64,000 bases of DNA, taken from Pseudolabrys sp. (GTDB lineage Bacteria; Pseudomonadota; Alphaproteobacteria; Rhizobiales; Xanthobacteraceae). A program made the translations under genes and the position numbers. The notes under the pieces are model-generated. The model was not told the origin of the DNA. It was given only the letters and a program-made list of their open reading frames with translations, and made no database searches. Below, piece by piece: positions 53,744 to 63,265 of this stretch. The DNA lies in assembly GCA_009694265.1 (NCBI GenBank), contig SHVM01000004.1, forward strand, positions 1 to 64,000, given 5' to 3'. The first letter of the stretch is position 1, and each line of letters begins with the position of its first letter.

Positions 53744-54703
53744 TCAAGCCGAAATTGGGTAGATTGCTTTTTCGCCGCTCAGCACGCGCGCGACATCGGT
53801 GGCGCATTTGGTCTGCAATTCGTTGAGCGCCTCGATCGAATAGAACGCGGTGTGCGGCGAGATGATCACATTGTCGCGGCCGAGCAGGGGAGAATCCTTG
53901 GCCAGCGGTTCGGCCGCTACCACATCGAGCCCGGCGCCGCCGAGCTGGCCGGAGTCGAGCGCGGTGATCATCGCGGCCTCGTCGATCAGCGGCCCGCGCG
54001 CGGTGTTTACGATATAGGCGCCCTTCTTCATCCTGCCGAACACGCCGGCATTCATCAGGCCGCGCGTGGCCGGCAGCAGCGGCGCGTGCACCGAAACATA
54101 GTCGGAGGATTTCAGCAGCGTGTCGAAGTCGACGCTCTCGACGCCCGCCGTCTTGAACACTTCCGGCTTGGCGAAAGGGTCATAGGCGATGACCTTGATG
54201 CCGAAGGCCTGCGCCTTGCCAGCGACGAGACGCGGAATATTGCCGAAGCCGACCAAGCCCAGCACGGTGCCTTCGATGCGGCGGATCGGCACCACCGCCG
54301 GCATTTCCCAGCGGCCGCTCTGCACCAGTTTGTTGGACAGCGGAATTTTCCGGATCAAGGCGAGCAGCAGCGCCATGGTGTGGTCGGAGACCTCGCGGAT
54401 GCAGTAATCCGGCACGTAATTAACGGCGATGCCCTTCTCCTTGGCGGCGGGCAGATCGATGTTGTCGACGCCCAGCCCGAAGCGGCCGATCGCCTTGCAT
54501 TGGGTGAGCTGGGTGAGGATCTCGCGCGTGAGCTTGGCATAGGTCACAAGGATCGCATCGGCGTCTTTGGCGACGCTAAGAATGTCGTCGGCATTGACGC
54601 TTTTCGACATGCGAAATGTCGGGTTGAGCTTCGCCAGGGCCGCCTTGGCCGGATCGAGCGAGGGAAAAACACTATCGGTGACAGCAATCACAGGGCCGGC
54701 CAT
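53744..54703 (-). CDS. D-isomer-specific 2-hydroxyacid dehydrogenase
   Basis: A 319-residue NAD(P)-dependent dehydrogenase of the phosphoglycerate dehydrogenase-like family. The ATG at 54703 gives the family N-terminus (MAGPVIAVTDSVFPSLDPAK). GLVGFGNIPRLVAGKAQAFG binds the nucleotide, and the catalytic Arg-Glu-His set is consistent with VNTARGPLIDE, GLDVVAAEP and VIISPHTAFYS. Which hydroxyacid is used cannot be told. A perfect CtrA-type box lies about 72 bases upstream, shared with the divergent miniprotein gene. Confidence 0.9.
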   Translation of the reverse strand: MAGPVIAVTDSVFPSLDPAKAALAKLNPTFRMSKSVNADDILSVAKDADAILVTYAKLTREILTQLTQCKAIGRFGLGVDNIDLPAAKEKGIAVNYVPDYCIREVSDHTMALLLALIRKIPLSNKLVQSGRWEMPAVVPIRRIEGTVLGLVGFGNIPRLVAGKAQAFGIKVIAYDPFAKPEVFKTAGVESVDFDTLLKSSDYVSVHAPLLPATRGLMNAGVFGRMKKGAYIVNTARGPLIDEAAMITALDSGQLGGAGLDVVAAEPLAKDSPLLGRDNVIISPHTAFYSIEALNELQTKCATDVARVLSGEKAIYPISA

Positions 54704-54774
54704 CGCAAACTCCAAACTAAAGTGACGTGGAACGTGGCCAAAACCTACGCCAGGAAAATTTGCCCGTCCACGCG

Positions 54775-54790
54775 TTAACCAATAATTAAC
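54775..54790. promoter_or_regulatory. Candidate CtrA binding site between divergent genes
   Basis: TTAACCAATAATTAAC is an exact match to TTAA-N7-TTAAC, the CtrA-P consensus, with no mismatch. It lies between the 2-hydroxyacid dehydrogenase (minus) and the 46-residue membrane protein (plus), 63 bases before the latter. A second TAACG follows at once. Confidence 0.6.
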
Positions 54791-54852
54791 GATAACCGCA
54801 CGGGGCGGTACCTCTTGGCTATTCTCATCAAAAGCCAAAGGGAGGCGGGGCA

Positions 54853-54993
54853 ATGCTTAGCAAACTGGCCCGGGGGGCATTTCTGCTCATTCTCGCCGTG
54901 ATGCTCGTATCGTGGGCCGTGTCCATCGGCAAAAGCAGCCCGGCTGAACAGCAGAGCAACCAGCCTGCAGAACCGTGGAATATTTATTGCTGA
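54853..54993 (+). CDS. Single-span membrane miniprotein, 46 residues
   Basis: A short gene with a good start context: GGGAGG eight or so bases before the ATG. The product begins MLSKLARGAFLLILAVMLVSW, a basic tip followed by one hydrophobic helix (residues 9-24), then a short polar, glutamine/proline-rich tail ending WNIYC. It could be an inner-membrane miniprotein with the tail in the periplasm. No named family is recognised. The CtrA-type box upstream suggests cell-cycle control. Confidence 0.6.
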   Translation: MLSKLARGAFLLILAVMLVSWAVSIGKSSPAEQQSNQPAEPWNIYC

Positions 54994-55138
54994 AGGGCCA
55001 CCGCGGGAGATCGCGGCAGACTTCTTTGGAGCGGTATTTTCAAGCCGTGTATTAGCGGCGCATCACCTTCGAGGCTCCGGCGCTTGACCTCGTCCGCCAT
55101 CCTCGCCACGTTCGCCACCGACGCACGGGCAGTATCCA

Positions 55139-56569
55139 ATGGCAGACGCGACGGCGGCAAACACGGCAGTGCCGGTACAATCCCGCGATCCGGCGGCGAT
55201 CAAGGCTGTCATTACCGCATTGGCCGCCGCCTTCGGCAATCGGCTGGTGACCTCGCAGGCGGTGCGCGAGCAGCACGGCAATACGCTCACCTGGGTGCCC
55301 AATCAGCCGCCGGACGCTGTGGTGTTTCCGCAGACAACGGAAGACGTGCAGCAGATCGTGCGCATTTGCGCCGGTCATGGCGTGCCGGTCATCCCGTTTG
55401 GCACCGGCACGTCGCTGGAGGGTCACGTCAACGCGCCGCTGGGCGGCGTGTCGATCGATGTCCGCGACATGAACAAGGTGCTGGCGGTGCATGCCGAGGA
55501 TCTCGATTGCGTCATCGAGCCCGGCATCACGCGCAAGGCGCTCAACGAGCATCTGCGCGATCAGGGACTATTTTTTCCCATCGATCCCGGCGCCGACGCC
55601 TCGCTCGGCGGCATGGCGGCGACGCGCTGCTCGGGCACCAACGCCGTGCGCTATGGCACCATGAAGGACAATGTCATCGCGATGAAGGTCGTGCTGGCGA
55701 ATGGCGACGTGATGAGCACCGCGCGCCGCGCGAAGAAATCATCGGCAGGCTATGATCTCACCCGGCTCATGGTCGGCTCGGAAGGAACCCTCGGCGTCAT
55801 CACCGAGCTCACGCTCAAGCTGTCCGGAATCCCCGAAGCGATCGCTTCGGGCGTCTGCCCGTTTCCCTCCGTCGACGCCGCCTGCAAGGCCACGATCCTC
55901 ACGATCCAGTCGGGCATTCCGGTCGCGCGCATCGAATTGCTTGATGCGCTGCAGATCAAGGCGGTCAATGCCTATTCCAAACTTTCGCTGCCGGAAGTGC
56001 CGATGCTGTTCGTCGAATTCCACGGCACCGACGCCAGCGTCGCCGAACAGTCGCAGCGCTTCGGCGAGATCGCATCCGAACTCGGCGGCGGCCCCTTCGA
56101 CTGGGCGACCAAGCCTGAAGACCGCAGCCGGCTCTGGCAGGCGCGTCATGACGGCTATTATGCGGGCCGCCATCTGCGGCCCGGCGTATCGGCCTTCGCC
56201 ACCGACGTGTGCGTGCCGATCTCGCGGCTGGCCGAATGCGTCAATGCGACCCAGCGCGAGATCGCCGAACTCAAACTCGTCGCGCCGATCCTCGGCCATG
56301 TCGGCGACGGCAATTTCCACCTCACGCTGCTGGTCGATATGGACGACGCCGACGAGGTCAAGCGCGCGAAAATCTTGATGGAGCGGCTGGTCGAATTGGC
56401 GCTGTCGATGGACGGCACCTGCACCGGCGAGCACGGCGTCGGCCAGGGCAAGATGAAATATCTCTTGGCCGAGCATGGCGCGCCGGCATTGGCCGCCATG
56501 GCCTCGATCAAGCGCGCGCTCGACCCGCAAAACATCATGAATCCGGGCAAGATCGTCACCCTCTCCTGA
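55139..56569 (+). CDS. FAD-binding oxidase, GlcD / D-lactate dehydrogenase-like
   Basis: A 476-residue VAO-type flavoprotein. The FAD-binding segment PVIPFGTGTSLEGHVNAPLGGVSIDVRDMNKVL and PGADASLGGMAATRCSGTNAVRYGTMKDNV are typical, and the C-terminal substrate cap ends with HVGDGNFH...GEHGVGQGKMKYL...ALDPQNIMNPGKIV, where the histidines bind metal/substrate. Its probable reaction is oxidation of D-lactate or glycolate. No GlcE or GlcF partner is nearby, which favours a one-subunit D-lactate dehydrogenase (cytochrome). Confidence 0.9.
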   Translation: MADATAANTAVPVQSRDPAAIKAVITALAAAFGNRLVTSQAVREQHGNTLTWVPNQPPDAVVFPQTTEDVQQIVRICAGHGVPVIPFGTGTSLEGHVNAPLGGVSIDVRDMNKVLAVHAEDLDCVIEPGITRKALNEHLRDQGLFFPIDPGADASLGGMAATRCSGTNAVRYGTMKDNVIAMKVVLANGDVMSTARRAKKSSAGYDLTRLMVGSEGTLGVITELTLKLSGIPEAIASGVCPFPSVDAACKATILTIQSGIPVARIELLDALQIKAVNAYSKLSLPEVPMLFVEFHGTDASVAEQSQRFGEIASELGGGPFDWATKPEDRSRLWQARHDGYYAGRHLRPGVSAFATDVCVPISRLAECVNATQREIAELKLVAPILGHVGDGNFHLTLLVDMDDADEVKRAKILMERLVELALSMDGTCTGEHGVGQGKMKYLLAEHGAPALAAMASIKRALDPQNIMNPGKIVTLS

Positions 56570-56677
56570 GTTGCGCCGCCGACATATATTTGCCGTCCTA
56601 AATCGGCAAAAATAGCCTACATTCATAGGGTCAAGCGCGAGCGCGGATCGGGCCGCGGATTAGCGCCGGAGTTGGCG

Positions 56678-59600
56678 TTGCAAACCACTTTGCTTGGATT
56701 GGCGATAGCGATCATTCTGGCGCTGCTGGCGGCGCTGGTCGGCCCACTGTTGATCGATTGGGGCGGCCATCGCTCGCTGTTCGAGGCGCAGGCGGGCCGG
56801 CTGATCGGCGTCGATGTGCGCGTGACCGGTGAGATCGACGCGCGCCTGCTGCCTTCGCCGCGGCTCACGCTGTACGACATCGAGATCGGCAACAGCGGCC
56901 AAGATAGTATCGGTAAAGACAAGATCCGCGCTCGCTCGCTCGGCATCGAATTCGCGCTCGGCCCGTTGATGCGCGGCGAGTGGCGCGCGACCGAATTGCA
57001 CATCGCAGGTCCGCAGATCAGCCTCGGTCTCGATGCAACAGGCCGTGTGCAGGCGCCGAACATCTCGGTCGGCTTCGATCCCGATGGACTGACGATCGAC
57101 CGGCTGATCATCGAGGATGGCAAGGTGACGCTCACCGATGCGGCGAACGGCGCCAGCATGACTCTCGACCGGCTGTGGTTCAACGGCGAGGCGCGCTCGC
57201 TAATCGGTCCGCTCAAGGGCGAGGGCGCCGTTACCATCGGGGCTGAGCTTTATCCGTTTCGGATTGCCGCCGGCCGCTATAGCGAAGACGGCGGGCTCAA
57301 GCTCCATGTCAATGTCGATCCGGTCAACCACCCGCTCAGCATCGAAGCCGATGGAGCATTGACGCTCGCCGGCGGCGAGCCGCGTTTTGAGGGAACTTTA
57401 AATCTGGCGCGGCCGGTCGGGATCGCATCGCGCGGCGCCGGCTCGGTCACCCAGTCAATTACCCAGCCTTGGCGCCTGAGCGGCAAGATCAAAGCCACCG
57501 CCGCCGCCGCGCTGATGCAGCAGGCCGAGTTCCAATACGGCTCGGAGGAGCTGGGTCTCAAGCTTACCGGCGTCGCCGATTTCAAGTTCGGCAGGCATCC
57601 GCGTTTCGACGGCGTGCTGTCCGGCCGGCAAATCGATCTCGGTCGCGTGTTGGCGGCCAGTGACGGCGGCCCGTTGTTGCCAGCCGCCGCCATTCGCCAG
57701 CTTGCCGAATTAGGCGGCGCTGCCTTCCGCCCCACCATCCCGATCCAGATCGGCGTCGGCATCGATCAGATCACGCTCGGCGGCGGTAGCGTTGCGAATT
57801 TGCGCGGCGATATCAGCAGCGGCGCCCAAGGCTGGAATTTGGATCGTTTCGAGTTTCGAGCGCCGGGCTTCACCCAGGTGCGGCTGAGTGGCCATTTGGC
57901 GGTCGGTGCCACGGGAGCCGCCTTCACCGGACCGGCCGAGATCGAGTCGAGCGATCCGAAAACATTGGCCGCGTGGCTGGAGGGACGCAGCGAGACCGCG
58001 CAGGGCGATATGCGGCCCTTGAGCTTGCGCGGCGAGGTGACGCTGGCAAGTGAAAAGATAGCGGTCGAACGGCTCAAGGCCGAGTTCGATCGCAAGACCA
58101 TCGCCGGCCGTCTCGCTTACGTCTTCGCCGCCGGCAACCGGTCCGCAAAGCTCGAGGCCGAACTCAACGCGCCTGAGCTCGATATCGATGCCGCACTTGG
58201 CTTTGGCAACGCTCTGCTGACCGGCTCCAAATTCGAGTGGCCGCGTGACATGACCATCGCCGCCGATATCGGCCGCGCGACCATCGCCGGCATCACGGCG
58301 CGCAATGCCAGCGCTAGATTGAAGGTCGATGCCGGCGGATTGCAGATCGACCGGCTCTCGGTCGCCGATCTCGGCGGCGCCACATTCTCGGCGAGCGGCC
58401 GGATTATCACCGCGACGGCTTCGCCGCAAGGCAATATGCGCGTCGATCTCGACGCGCCGGACATGACGCCGGTTATGGCGCTGCTGGCGCGGTTTGTACC
58501 TGACGTTGCGCAGGCGCTCGGCCGCGGTGCGCCGATGATGGCGCCGGCGAAGCTGCATGTGCGTTTGACCATTGACGGCAACGCGCCGGCGACCCAGGCC
58601 AAGCTCGGTATCGACGGCAGCCTTGGCAAAGTGCGCGTCACGCTGAACGGGCAGGCCAATGCCGATCCGGTCGCGTTCAGCTTTGGCGACATGAAGCTGG
58701 ACGGAAAACTTGAGGCCGACGATGGCAAAGCACTGGTGTCGATGCTGGGTCTCGGCCGTGTAGTGGCCGTGGATAAAAGCCCGGGCTCGTTGACAGTCGA
58801 GGTCAACGGTCCGGCGCGCGGCGAGCTGCGGCTTGACGGCCGGATGACGGCCGGCGGTCTCGAGGCCAACGTCAATGGCACGGCGCGCCTGTTTGCCGAC
58901 ACTCTTTCGGCAGCGTTGCGCGCCACCATCGTGCGCGCCGATATTTCGCCATTGCGCGACCCCACTGGCGGACACGCTGCGCTACCTGTCGCTTTCGCTT
59001 CGCGCATTACGCTTGCCGGCAAGGACCTGTCGCTGGCCGATATCAATGCCAATATCGGCGGCACGACACTGCGCGGAAAACTTGGCGCGACCTTGCAACG
59101 GCCAAGCCGCCTGCAAGGCGAGATTGAGGCCGATCATGCCGATGGGGCAAGTCTGATCGCGGCGGCGATCGGCAACAGCAAAATGCCGGCCTCAGCCGGC
59201 AATGGCAACGCGGCCTGGGTCTGGTCGAGCGAGCCCTTCGCCGACGGCCCATTCGGCGAATTTGCAGGCCATGTTGCGCTCAAGGCGCGTCGCCTCGACC
59301 TGCTGCCGCAGCTGACGGCGCGGGAATTCCGCGCGACGCTGCGCCTGGGCAGGCAGGAATTCGGACTAGAAGACATGACCGGCGATATGGCCGGCGGCCG
59401 TCTCGCTGGTTCGATATCGTTCCGTGCGGCCGATGATGGGTTGAAAACGCAAGCCAAAGTCGCACTCACGGGTGTCGACGCTGCAACCCTGCTGCAGGCC
59501 GGCGCGCGCCCTGCTATCTCCGGATCGCTTAGTCTCACGGCCGAAATAGACGGGACCGGGTTGAGCCCGGCCGCTCTGATAGGCTCATTGCAAGGGACGG

Positions 59601-60208
59601 GAAAGATCACGCTCGCCGATGCCCAATTCGCCGGCCTCGATCCACGCGCCTTCGATGCCGTCACCCGCGCGGTCGATCAGGGATTGACGATTGACGCCGG
59701 GCGTATCTCCAACGTGGTGAGCAAGGCATTGGAGAGCGGTCAGCTTATCGTGAAGCGCGCCGACGGCATGATCGCGATCAGCGCCGGCCAAGCGCGGCTG
59801 AGGAATGTCAATGTAGAAAGTAAGGACGCCGACTTGGCTCTTGCAGGCAATCTCGATCTCACCGACGGTTCGATCGATGCGCGGCTTGTACTCTCGGGAT
59901 CAAACCATGCCGCCGGCGCCAAGCTGGATAATTTGCCGGATATTTTCATGGCCTTGAAAGGACCGCTCGATGCGCCGTCGCGTAGCATCGACGTGTCTGC
60001 GCTGACCGGATGGCTCACCTTGCGGGCGGTCGAAAATCAGGCGAAGCGATTGCGGGCGATCGAAGGCGCATCGCCGCAACCAGGTGGGCAACCGCCGGAG
60101 CCAAAGAGCGAGCAGGCGCCCGCCTTGCCGGCCCCGCTCAATATCAGACCGTTGCCGGCGCCGGCACGCAACAAACAGCCGGCGGCGTCAGTCGGCCCGC
60201 AGAACTGA
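56678..60208 (+). CDS. AsmA-like outer-membrane biogenesis protein
   Basis: A 1176-residue protein starting at a TTG, with GGAG six bases before it (an in-frame TTG two codons earlier lies right on the site). One N-terminal transmembrane helix (LLGLAIAIILALLAALVGPLLI) is followed by DWGGHRSLFEAQAGRLIGVDVRVTGEIDARLLPSPRLTLYDI, the AsmA signature, and a long run of periplasmic beta-strand repeats with an AsmA_2 region (LSLTAEIDGTGLSPAALIGSLQGTGKITLADAQF) near residues 950-1000. Family members are thought to move phospholipids to the outer membrane. It ends 21 bases inside the convergent RHH gene. Confidence 0.9.
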   Translation: MQTTLLGLAIAIILALLAALVGPLLIDWGGHRSLFEAQAGRLIGVDVRVTGEIDARLLPSPRLTLYDIEIGNSGQDSIGKDKIRARSLGIEFALGPLMRGEWRATELHIAGPQISLGLDATGRVQAPNISVGFDPDGLTIDRLIIEDGKVTLTDAANGASMTLDRLWFNGEARSLIGPLKGEGAVTIGAELYPFRIAAGRYSEDGGLKLHVNVDPVNHPLSIEADGALTLAGGEPRFEGTLNLARPVGIASRGAGSVTQSITQPWRLSGKIKATAAAALMQQAEFQYGSEELGLKLTGVADFKFGRHPRFDGVLSGRQIDLGRVLAASDGGPLLPAAAIRQLAELGGAAFRPTIPIQIGVGIDQITLGGGSVANLRGDISSGAQGWNLDRFEFRAPGFTQVRLSGHLAVGATGAAFTGPAEIESSDPKTLAAWLEGRSETAQGDMRPLSLRGEVTLASEKIAVERLKAEFDRKTIAGRLAYVFAAGNRSAKLEAELNAPELDIDAALGFGNALLTGSKFEWPRDMTIAADIGRATIAGITARNASARLKVDAGGLQIDRLSVADLGGATFSASGRIITATASPQGNMRVDLDAPDMTPVMALLARFVPDVAQALGRGAPMMAPAKLHVRLTIDGNAPATQAKLGIDGSLGKVRVTLNGQANADPVAFSFGDMKLDGKLEADDGKALVSMLGLGRVVAVDKSPGSLTVEVNGPARGELRLDGRMTAGGLEANVNGTARLFADTLSAALRATIVRADISPLRDPTGGHAALPVAFASRITLAGKDLSLADINANIGGTTLRGKLGATLQRPSRLQGEIEADHADGASLIAAAIGNSKMPASAGNGNAAWVWSSEPFADGPFGEFAGHVALKARRLDLLPQLTAREFRATLRLGRQEFGLEDMTGDMAGGRLAGSISFRAADDGLKTQAKVALTGVDAATLLQAGARPAISGSLSLTAEIDGTGLSPAALIGSLQGTGKITLADAQFAGLDPRAFDAVTRAVDQGLTIDAGRISNVVSKALESGQLIVKRADGMIAISAGQARLRNVNVESKDADLALAGNLDLTDGSIDARLVLSGSNHAAGAKLDNLPDIFMALKGPLDAPSRSIDVSALTGWLTLRAVENQAKRLRAIEGASPQPGGQPPEPKSEQAPALPAPLNIRPLPAPARNKQPAASVGPQN

Positions 60209-60484
60209 GAGACCCGCGCGCCCGCCCGCCCCATCGCGGGCAAGTGCTTGCGTATGGCGTTCGTCGCCGATCTGCGTACGGTAATGATCGAGAACGAACA
60301 GGCGGATCGCGGACGACAGATTTCCATGGTGACGATCTGTGTCGATCGAGGCCACCAGGTCCGACAGCGTCAGATCGCGGCGGTTCGCTATCTCTTTGAG
60401 ACCCTTCCAGAACGCATCTTCAAGACTGACACTCGTCTTGTGACCCGCAATGACGATCGAGCGTTTGACAACCGGCGATTTCAT
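60188..60484 (-). CDS. Ribbon-helix-helix domain protein (RHH_4)
   Basis: A 98-residue putative DNA-binding protein. VVKRSIVIAGHKTSVSLEDAFWKGLKEIANRRDLTLSDLVASIDTDR matches the RHH_4 fold, with a strand (KRSIVIAGHKTSVSL) and two helices. A variable C-terminal tail follows. It starts four bases inside the DUF4169 gene (stop/start overlap), so it is co-translated with it. No operator can be assigned. Confidence 0.85.
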   Translation of the reverse strand: MKSPVVKRSIVIAGHKTSVSLEDAFWKGLKEIANRRDLTLSDLVASIDTDRHHGNLSSAIRLFVLDHYRTQIGDERHTQALARDGAGGRAGLSVLRAD

Positions 60485-60669
60485 CGGCCGTCTCCTGTTT
60501 TGATCCGGTGCCTGTCGAGATCGTGGCTGGCTTTCGTCTGCTGCGCGCCTTCGAGTTCGCGCAAGTGCTTGGGCTGGCCGTGGGCAAGCCGATTGGCGTG
60601 GGCACGCTGATCGCCCTGTTGCCGCTTGGCTCGCTTTCGGGCCGTTCGAAGATTCACAAGTTCAGCCAT
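60481..60669 (-). CDS. DUF4169 family protein
   Basis: A 62-residue very basic, helical protein (MAELVNLRTARKRAKRQQG...) of a small alphaproteobacterial family with no known function. It is encoded directly upstream of the RHH gene and overlaps it. In related genomes this pair tends to follow fumC closely; here an AT-rich stretch separates them. Confidence 0.78.
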   Translation of the reverse strand: MAELVNLRTARKRAKRQQGDQRAHANRLAHGQPKHLRELEGAQQTKASHDLDRHRIKTGDGR

Positions 60670-61184
60670 TCAATGTCTCGACGGTAACTGGATACGTTCT
60701 GCTCGGGTCGTGATGTGACCCCGGTGCACCACCGCCAAATACCCGACATGTTGGTGGACGACTCCGTAAGATTGCACCTATTAGTTTGCGGGGAATCGTC
60801 ACGTGAATTCAATACACGGTTAGTTGATCGTAATAGATCGCCCCGTGACTGTTAGCGAATACCATCAGAAAAGATCGGGATAGTTATCGTGGTAATAAGA
60901 CACTTCTAAATGTATATTTTAGAACTTCAAAAACTTTACTATCGAAAACATGAAATTGACGTTCAATAACGTTACGGCAAGTTATGGCATCGTGAAATAT
61001 GTCATACAACATCTGTAGAATAGTACCGCGATACGTAAGTCGGGTACCGGACAATACATTCCAGGCTTCGAATACAACTTTGCCCTTCGCGGCCTCATAT
61101 TGCGGCAGGTAGCAGGGTTCGCCCACACCTGTGCACGGCGGTTGCCCATCCGGGTACCGCGGCCCATTGAAAAAAATCACCGAA
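60670..61184. other. AT-rich island between fumC and DUF4169
   Basis: About 515 bases of clearly lower G+C than either side, with no known element, inverted ends or repeat family. A minus-strand frame (60884-61180) is listed separately. At the fumC end, CACC...GGTG followed by seven T (minus strand, about 61172-61197) could be a weak terminator. Otherwise I see nothing identifiable. Confidence 0.5.
60884..61180 (-). CDS. Hypothetical protein in AT-rich island
   Basis: A 98-codon frame starting with GTG four bases after the fumC stop, without a good ribosome-binding site. The first half is proline/glycine/cysteine-containing (NGPRYPDGQPPCTGVGEPCY), the second half is more ordinary (YDIFHDAITCRNVIERQFHVFD). 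No signal peptide or domain is recognised. It could be a real acquired gene, a fragment of one, or a chance frame. Confidence 0.25.
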   Translation of the reverse strand: MIFFNGPRYPDGQPPCTGVGEPCYLPQYEAAKGKVVFEAWNVLSGTRLTYRGTILQMLYDIFHDAITCRNVIERQFHVFDSKVFEVLKYTFRSVLLPR

Positions 61185-62612
61185 TTATCGCGGGTGCGTC
61201 ATTTTGGAGGGGCGGACTAGACGATCGAAATCGGGCCCGGAGACATAACCCAGCCGCATGGCTTCCGCGCGCAGCGTGGTGCCGTTGGCGTGCGCGGCTT
61301 TGGCGACCTGCGCGGCCTTGTCGTAGCCGATGTGTGGCGCCAGCGCGGTCACCAGCATCAGCGAGTGCTGCATCAATTCGGCGATGCGCGGCTCGTTGGC
61401 CTTTATCCCCGCCACGCAATTGCCGGTGAAGGAATTGACCGCATCGCCCAAGAGCCGGATCGATTGCAGCATGGCGTAGGCCAGCACCGGCTTGTAGACG
61501 TTGAGCTCGAAATGGCCCTGACTGCCGGCCACGGTGATCGTGGTGTTATTCCCAAACACCTCGCAGCACACCATGGTGAGCGCCTCGCTCTGCGTCGGAT
61601 TGGTCTTGCCCGGCATGATCGAGGAGCCCAACTCGTTGCTCGGCAAGATCAACTCGCCCAGCCCCGAACGCGGGCCGGAGCCGAGCAGGCGGATATCATT
61701 GGCGACCTTGAACAGCGCGGTGGCGGCGGCATTGAGCGCGCCATGCACGAACACATAGGCATCGTGGCCGGCCATGTGCTCGAATTTATTGGGCGCGCTC
61801 ACGAACGGCAGCTTGGTGAGCGCAGCGATGCGGCGCGCGAACGCCTTGGCGAATTTCGGTTTTGAATTCAAACCAGTGCCGACGGCGGTGCCGCCCTGCG
61901 CCAGCGGATAAAGCTCGCGCTGCGCCAGCGCGATGCGCAGGCCCGCGGATTTCACCTGCGCGGCATAGCCGGAGAACTCCTGCCCCAAGGTGATCGGCGT
62001 CGCATCCATCATATGGGTGCGGCCGATCTTGACGATCCGCGCGAATTGTTTCGCCTTGCGGTCGAGCGCCTTGTGCAATTTCGTCAAGGCCGGCAGCAAA
62101 TGCCGCGCGATTTCCATCGCCGCGGCGATGTGCATGGCGGACGGGATGCTGTCGTTGGACGACTGGCTCATATTGACGTGATCGTTGGGATGCACCGGTG
62201 ACTTCGAGCCGAGTTTGCCGCCGAGCGCCACGTTGGCCGCGTTCGCGATCACTTCATTGACGTTCATATTGGTCTGCGTGCCGGAGCCGGTCTGCCACAC
62301 CAGCAGCGGGAAATGCCCGTCCAGCTTGCCGTCGGCGATATCCTTCGCCACGGCGGCGATGGCGCCCGCCCTTTTGCGGTCGAGCGAGCCGAGATCGCGG
62401 TTGACTTCGGCCGCAGCAGCCTTGATCAGGCCGAGCGCGCGCACGATTTCGACCGGCATGCGCTCGGAGCCGATGCGAAAATTATGTAGCGAGCGCTCGG
62501 TCTGCGCGCCCCAGAGTCTGTCGGCGGGGATAGTCAGCGGGCCGAAGGCGTCGCTCTCAATTCGCGTTTTTTGACGCTTCTTGTTGCGCGTCTTGTTGCG
62601 CTTTTTAGCCAT
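61185..62612 (-). CDS. fumC: Class II fumarate hydratase
   Basis: FumC interconverts fumarate and malate in the TCA cycle, as an iron-independent homotetramer. [56 protein letters not shown] (with the serine/histidine pocket), [10 protein letters not shown] and the superfamily signature [11 protein letters not shown] are all present. An unusual lysine/arginine-rich N-terminal extension of about 16 residues ([16 protein letters not shown]) precedes the usual start. Its ATG overlaps the sspB stop (TAATG). Confidence 0.97.
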   Translation of the reverse strand: MAKKRNKTRNKKRQKTRIESDAFGPLTIPADRLWGAQTERSLHNFRIGSERMPVEIVRALGLIKAAAAEVNRDLGSLDRKRAGAIAAVAKDIADGKLDGHFPLLVWQTGSGTQTNMNVNEVIANAANVALGGKLGSKSPVHPNDHVNMSQSSNDSIPSAMHIAAAMEIARHLLPALTKLHKALDRKAKQFARIVKIGRTHMMDATPITLGQEFSGYAAQVKSAGLRIALAQRELYPLAQGGTAVGTGLNSKPKFAKAFARRIAALTKLPFVSAPNKFEHMAGHDAYVFVHGALNAAATALFKVANDIRLLGSGPRSGLGELILPSNELGSSIMPGKTNPTQSEALTMVCCEVFGNNTTITVAGSQGHFELNVYKPVLAYAMLQSIRLLGDAVNSFTGNCVAGIKANEPRIAELMQHSLMLVTALAPHIGYDKAAQVAKAAHANGTTLRAEAMRLGYVSGPDFDRLVRPSKMTHPR

Positions 62613-63196
62613 TACTTCTTGCGGAAACGGTCGAGGCGAACCACTTCGCCGCCGCCGCTTTTGGGCTTGTCGGGCTCGGGATCCGGCACCGCGGCCAGAG
62701 CGGGGGGGCCGGGCGCCTTGGTTTCGGCCAGCGTCGGCCCGGGAAAGCGTTTTTTCTTCGCGGGCTTATCGTGACCCTTGTCCTGTCCCTTTTCTTGTCC
62801 TTTTTCTTGCGCATTGGCCGGCGTCTGCCGGCCCTGGCCCTCGACGACTTCCTCGAATTGCAGGCCGAATTGCACCGACGGATCGAAGAAGCCGTTGATT
62901 GCTTCGAACGGAATGGCCAGCCGCTCGGTGATGCCGCCGAACGACAGGCCGACCTCGAAGCCGTGCTCGTCCACCTTCAAATCCCAGAACTGGTGCTGCA
63001 GGATGACCGTCATCTCGTCCGGATATTGCGCGCGCAGCTGGTCCGACATGCGCACGCCATCGGCGTGGGTGTCGAAGGTGATAAAAAAATGATGATCGCC
63101 CGGCAGGCCCTTCTTGGCGGCATCCGTGAGCACGCCGCGCACGACGCCGCGCAGCGCCTGCTGGGTCAGGAGATCGTAGCGGATTTGGTCGGCCAT
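62612..63196 (-). CDS. sspB: ClpXP adaptor SspB (alpha type)
   Basis: A 194-residue SspB-alpha protein that tethers ssrA-tagged substrates to ClpXP. The folded domain ([39 protein letters not shown]...[58 protein letters not shown]) binds the tag. A low-complexity linker with EKGQ/DKGH repeats follows, and the C-terminal [14 protein letters not shown] is the motif that docks on ClpX. It lies immediately downstream of the tmRNA gene on the same strand and is coupled to fumC. Confidence 0.93.
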   Translation of the reverse strand: MADQIRYDLLTQQALRGVVRGVLTDAAKKGLPGDHHFFITFDTHADGVRMSDQLRAQYPDEMTVILQHQFWDLKVDEHGFEVGLSFGGITERLAIPFEAINGFFDPSVQFGLQFEEVVEGQGRQTPANAQEKGQEKGQDKGHDKPAKKKRFPGPTLAETKAPGPPALAAVPDPEPDKPKSGGGEVVRLDRFRKK

Positions 63197-63265
63197 GCGG
63201 CCTCGCGGGACTGCGGTTTAAGGACTCGGGGCCGGATGCTAGCGCATGATCCCGAAAAGTGGAGA

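Noticed and set aside
53726-54778. 350-codon plus-strand frame opposite the 2-hydroxyacid dehydrogenase
   Set aside because: Antisense to an intact dehydrogenase with all catalytic motifs; no start signal.
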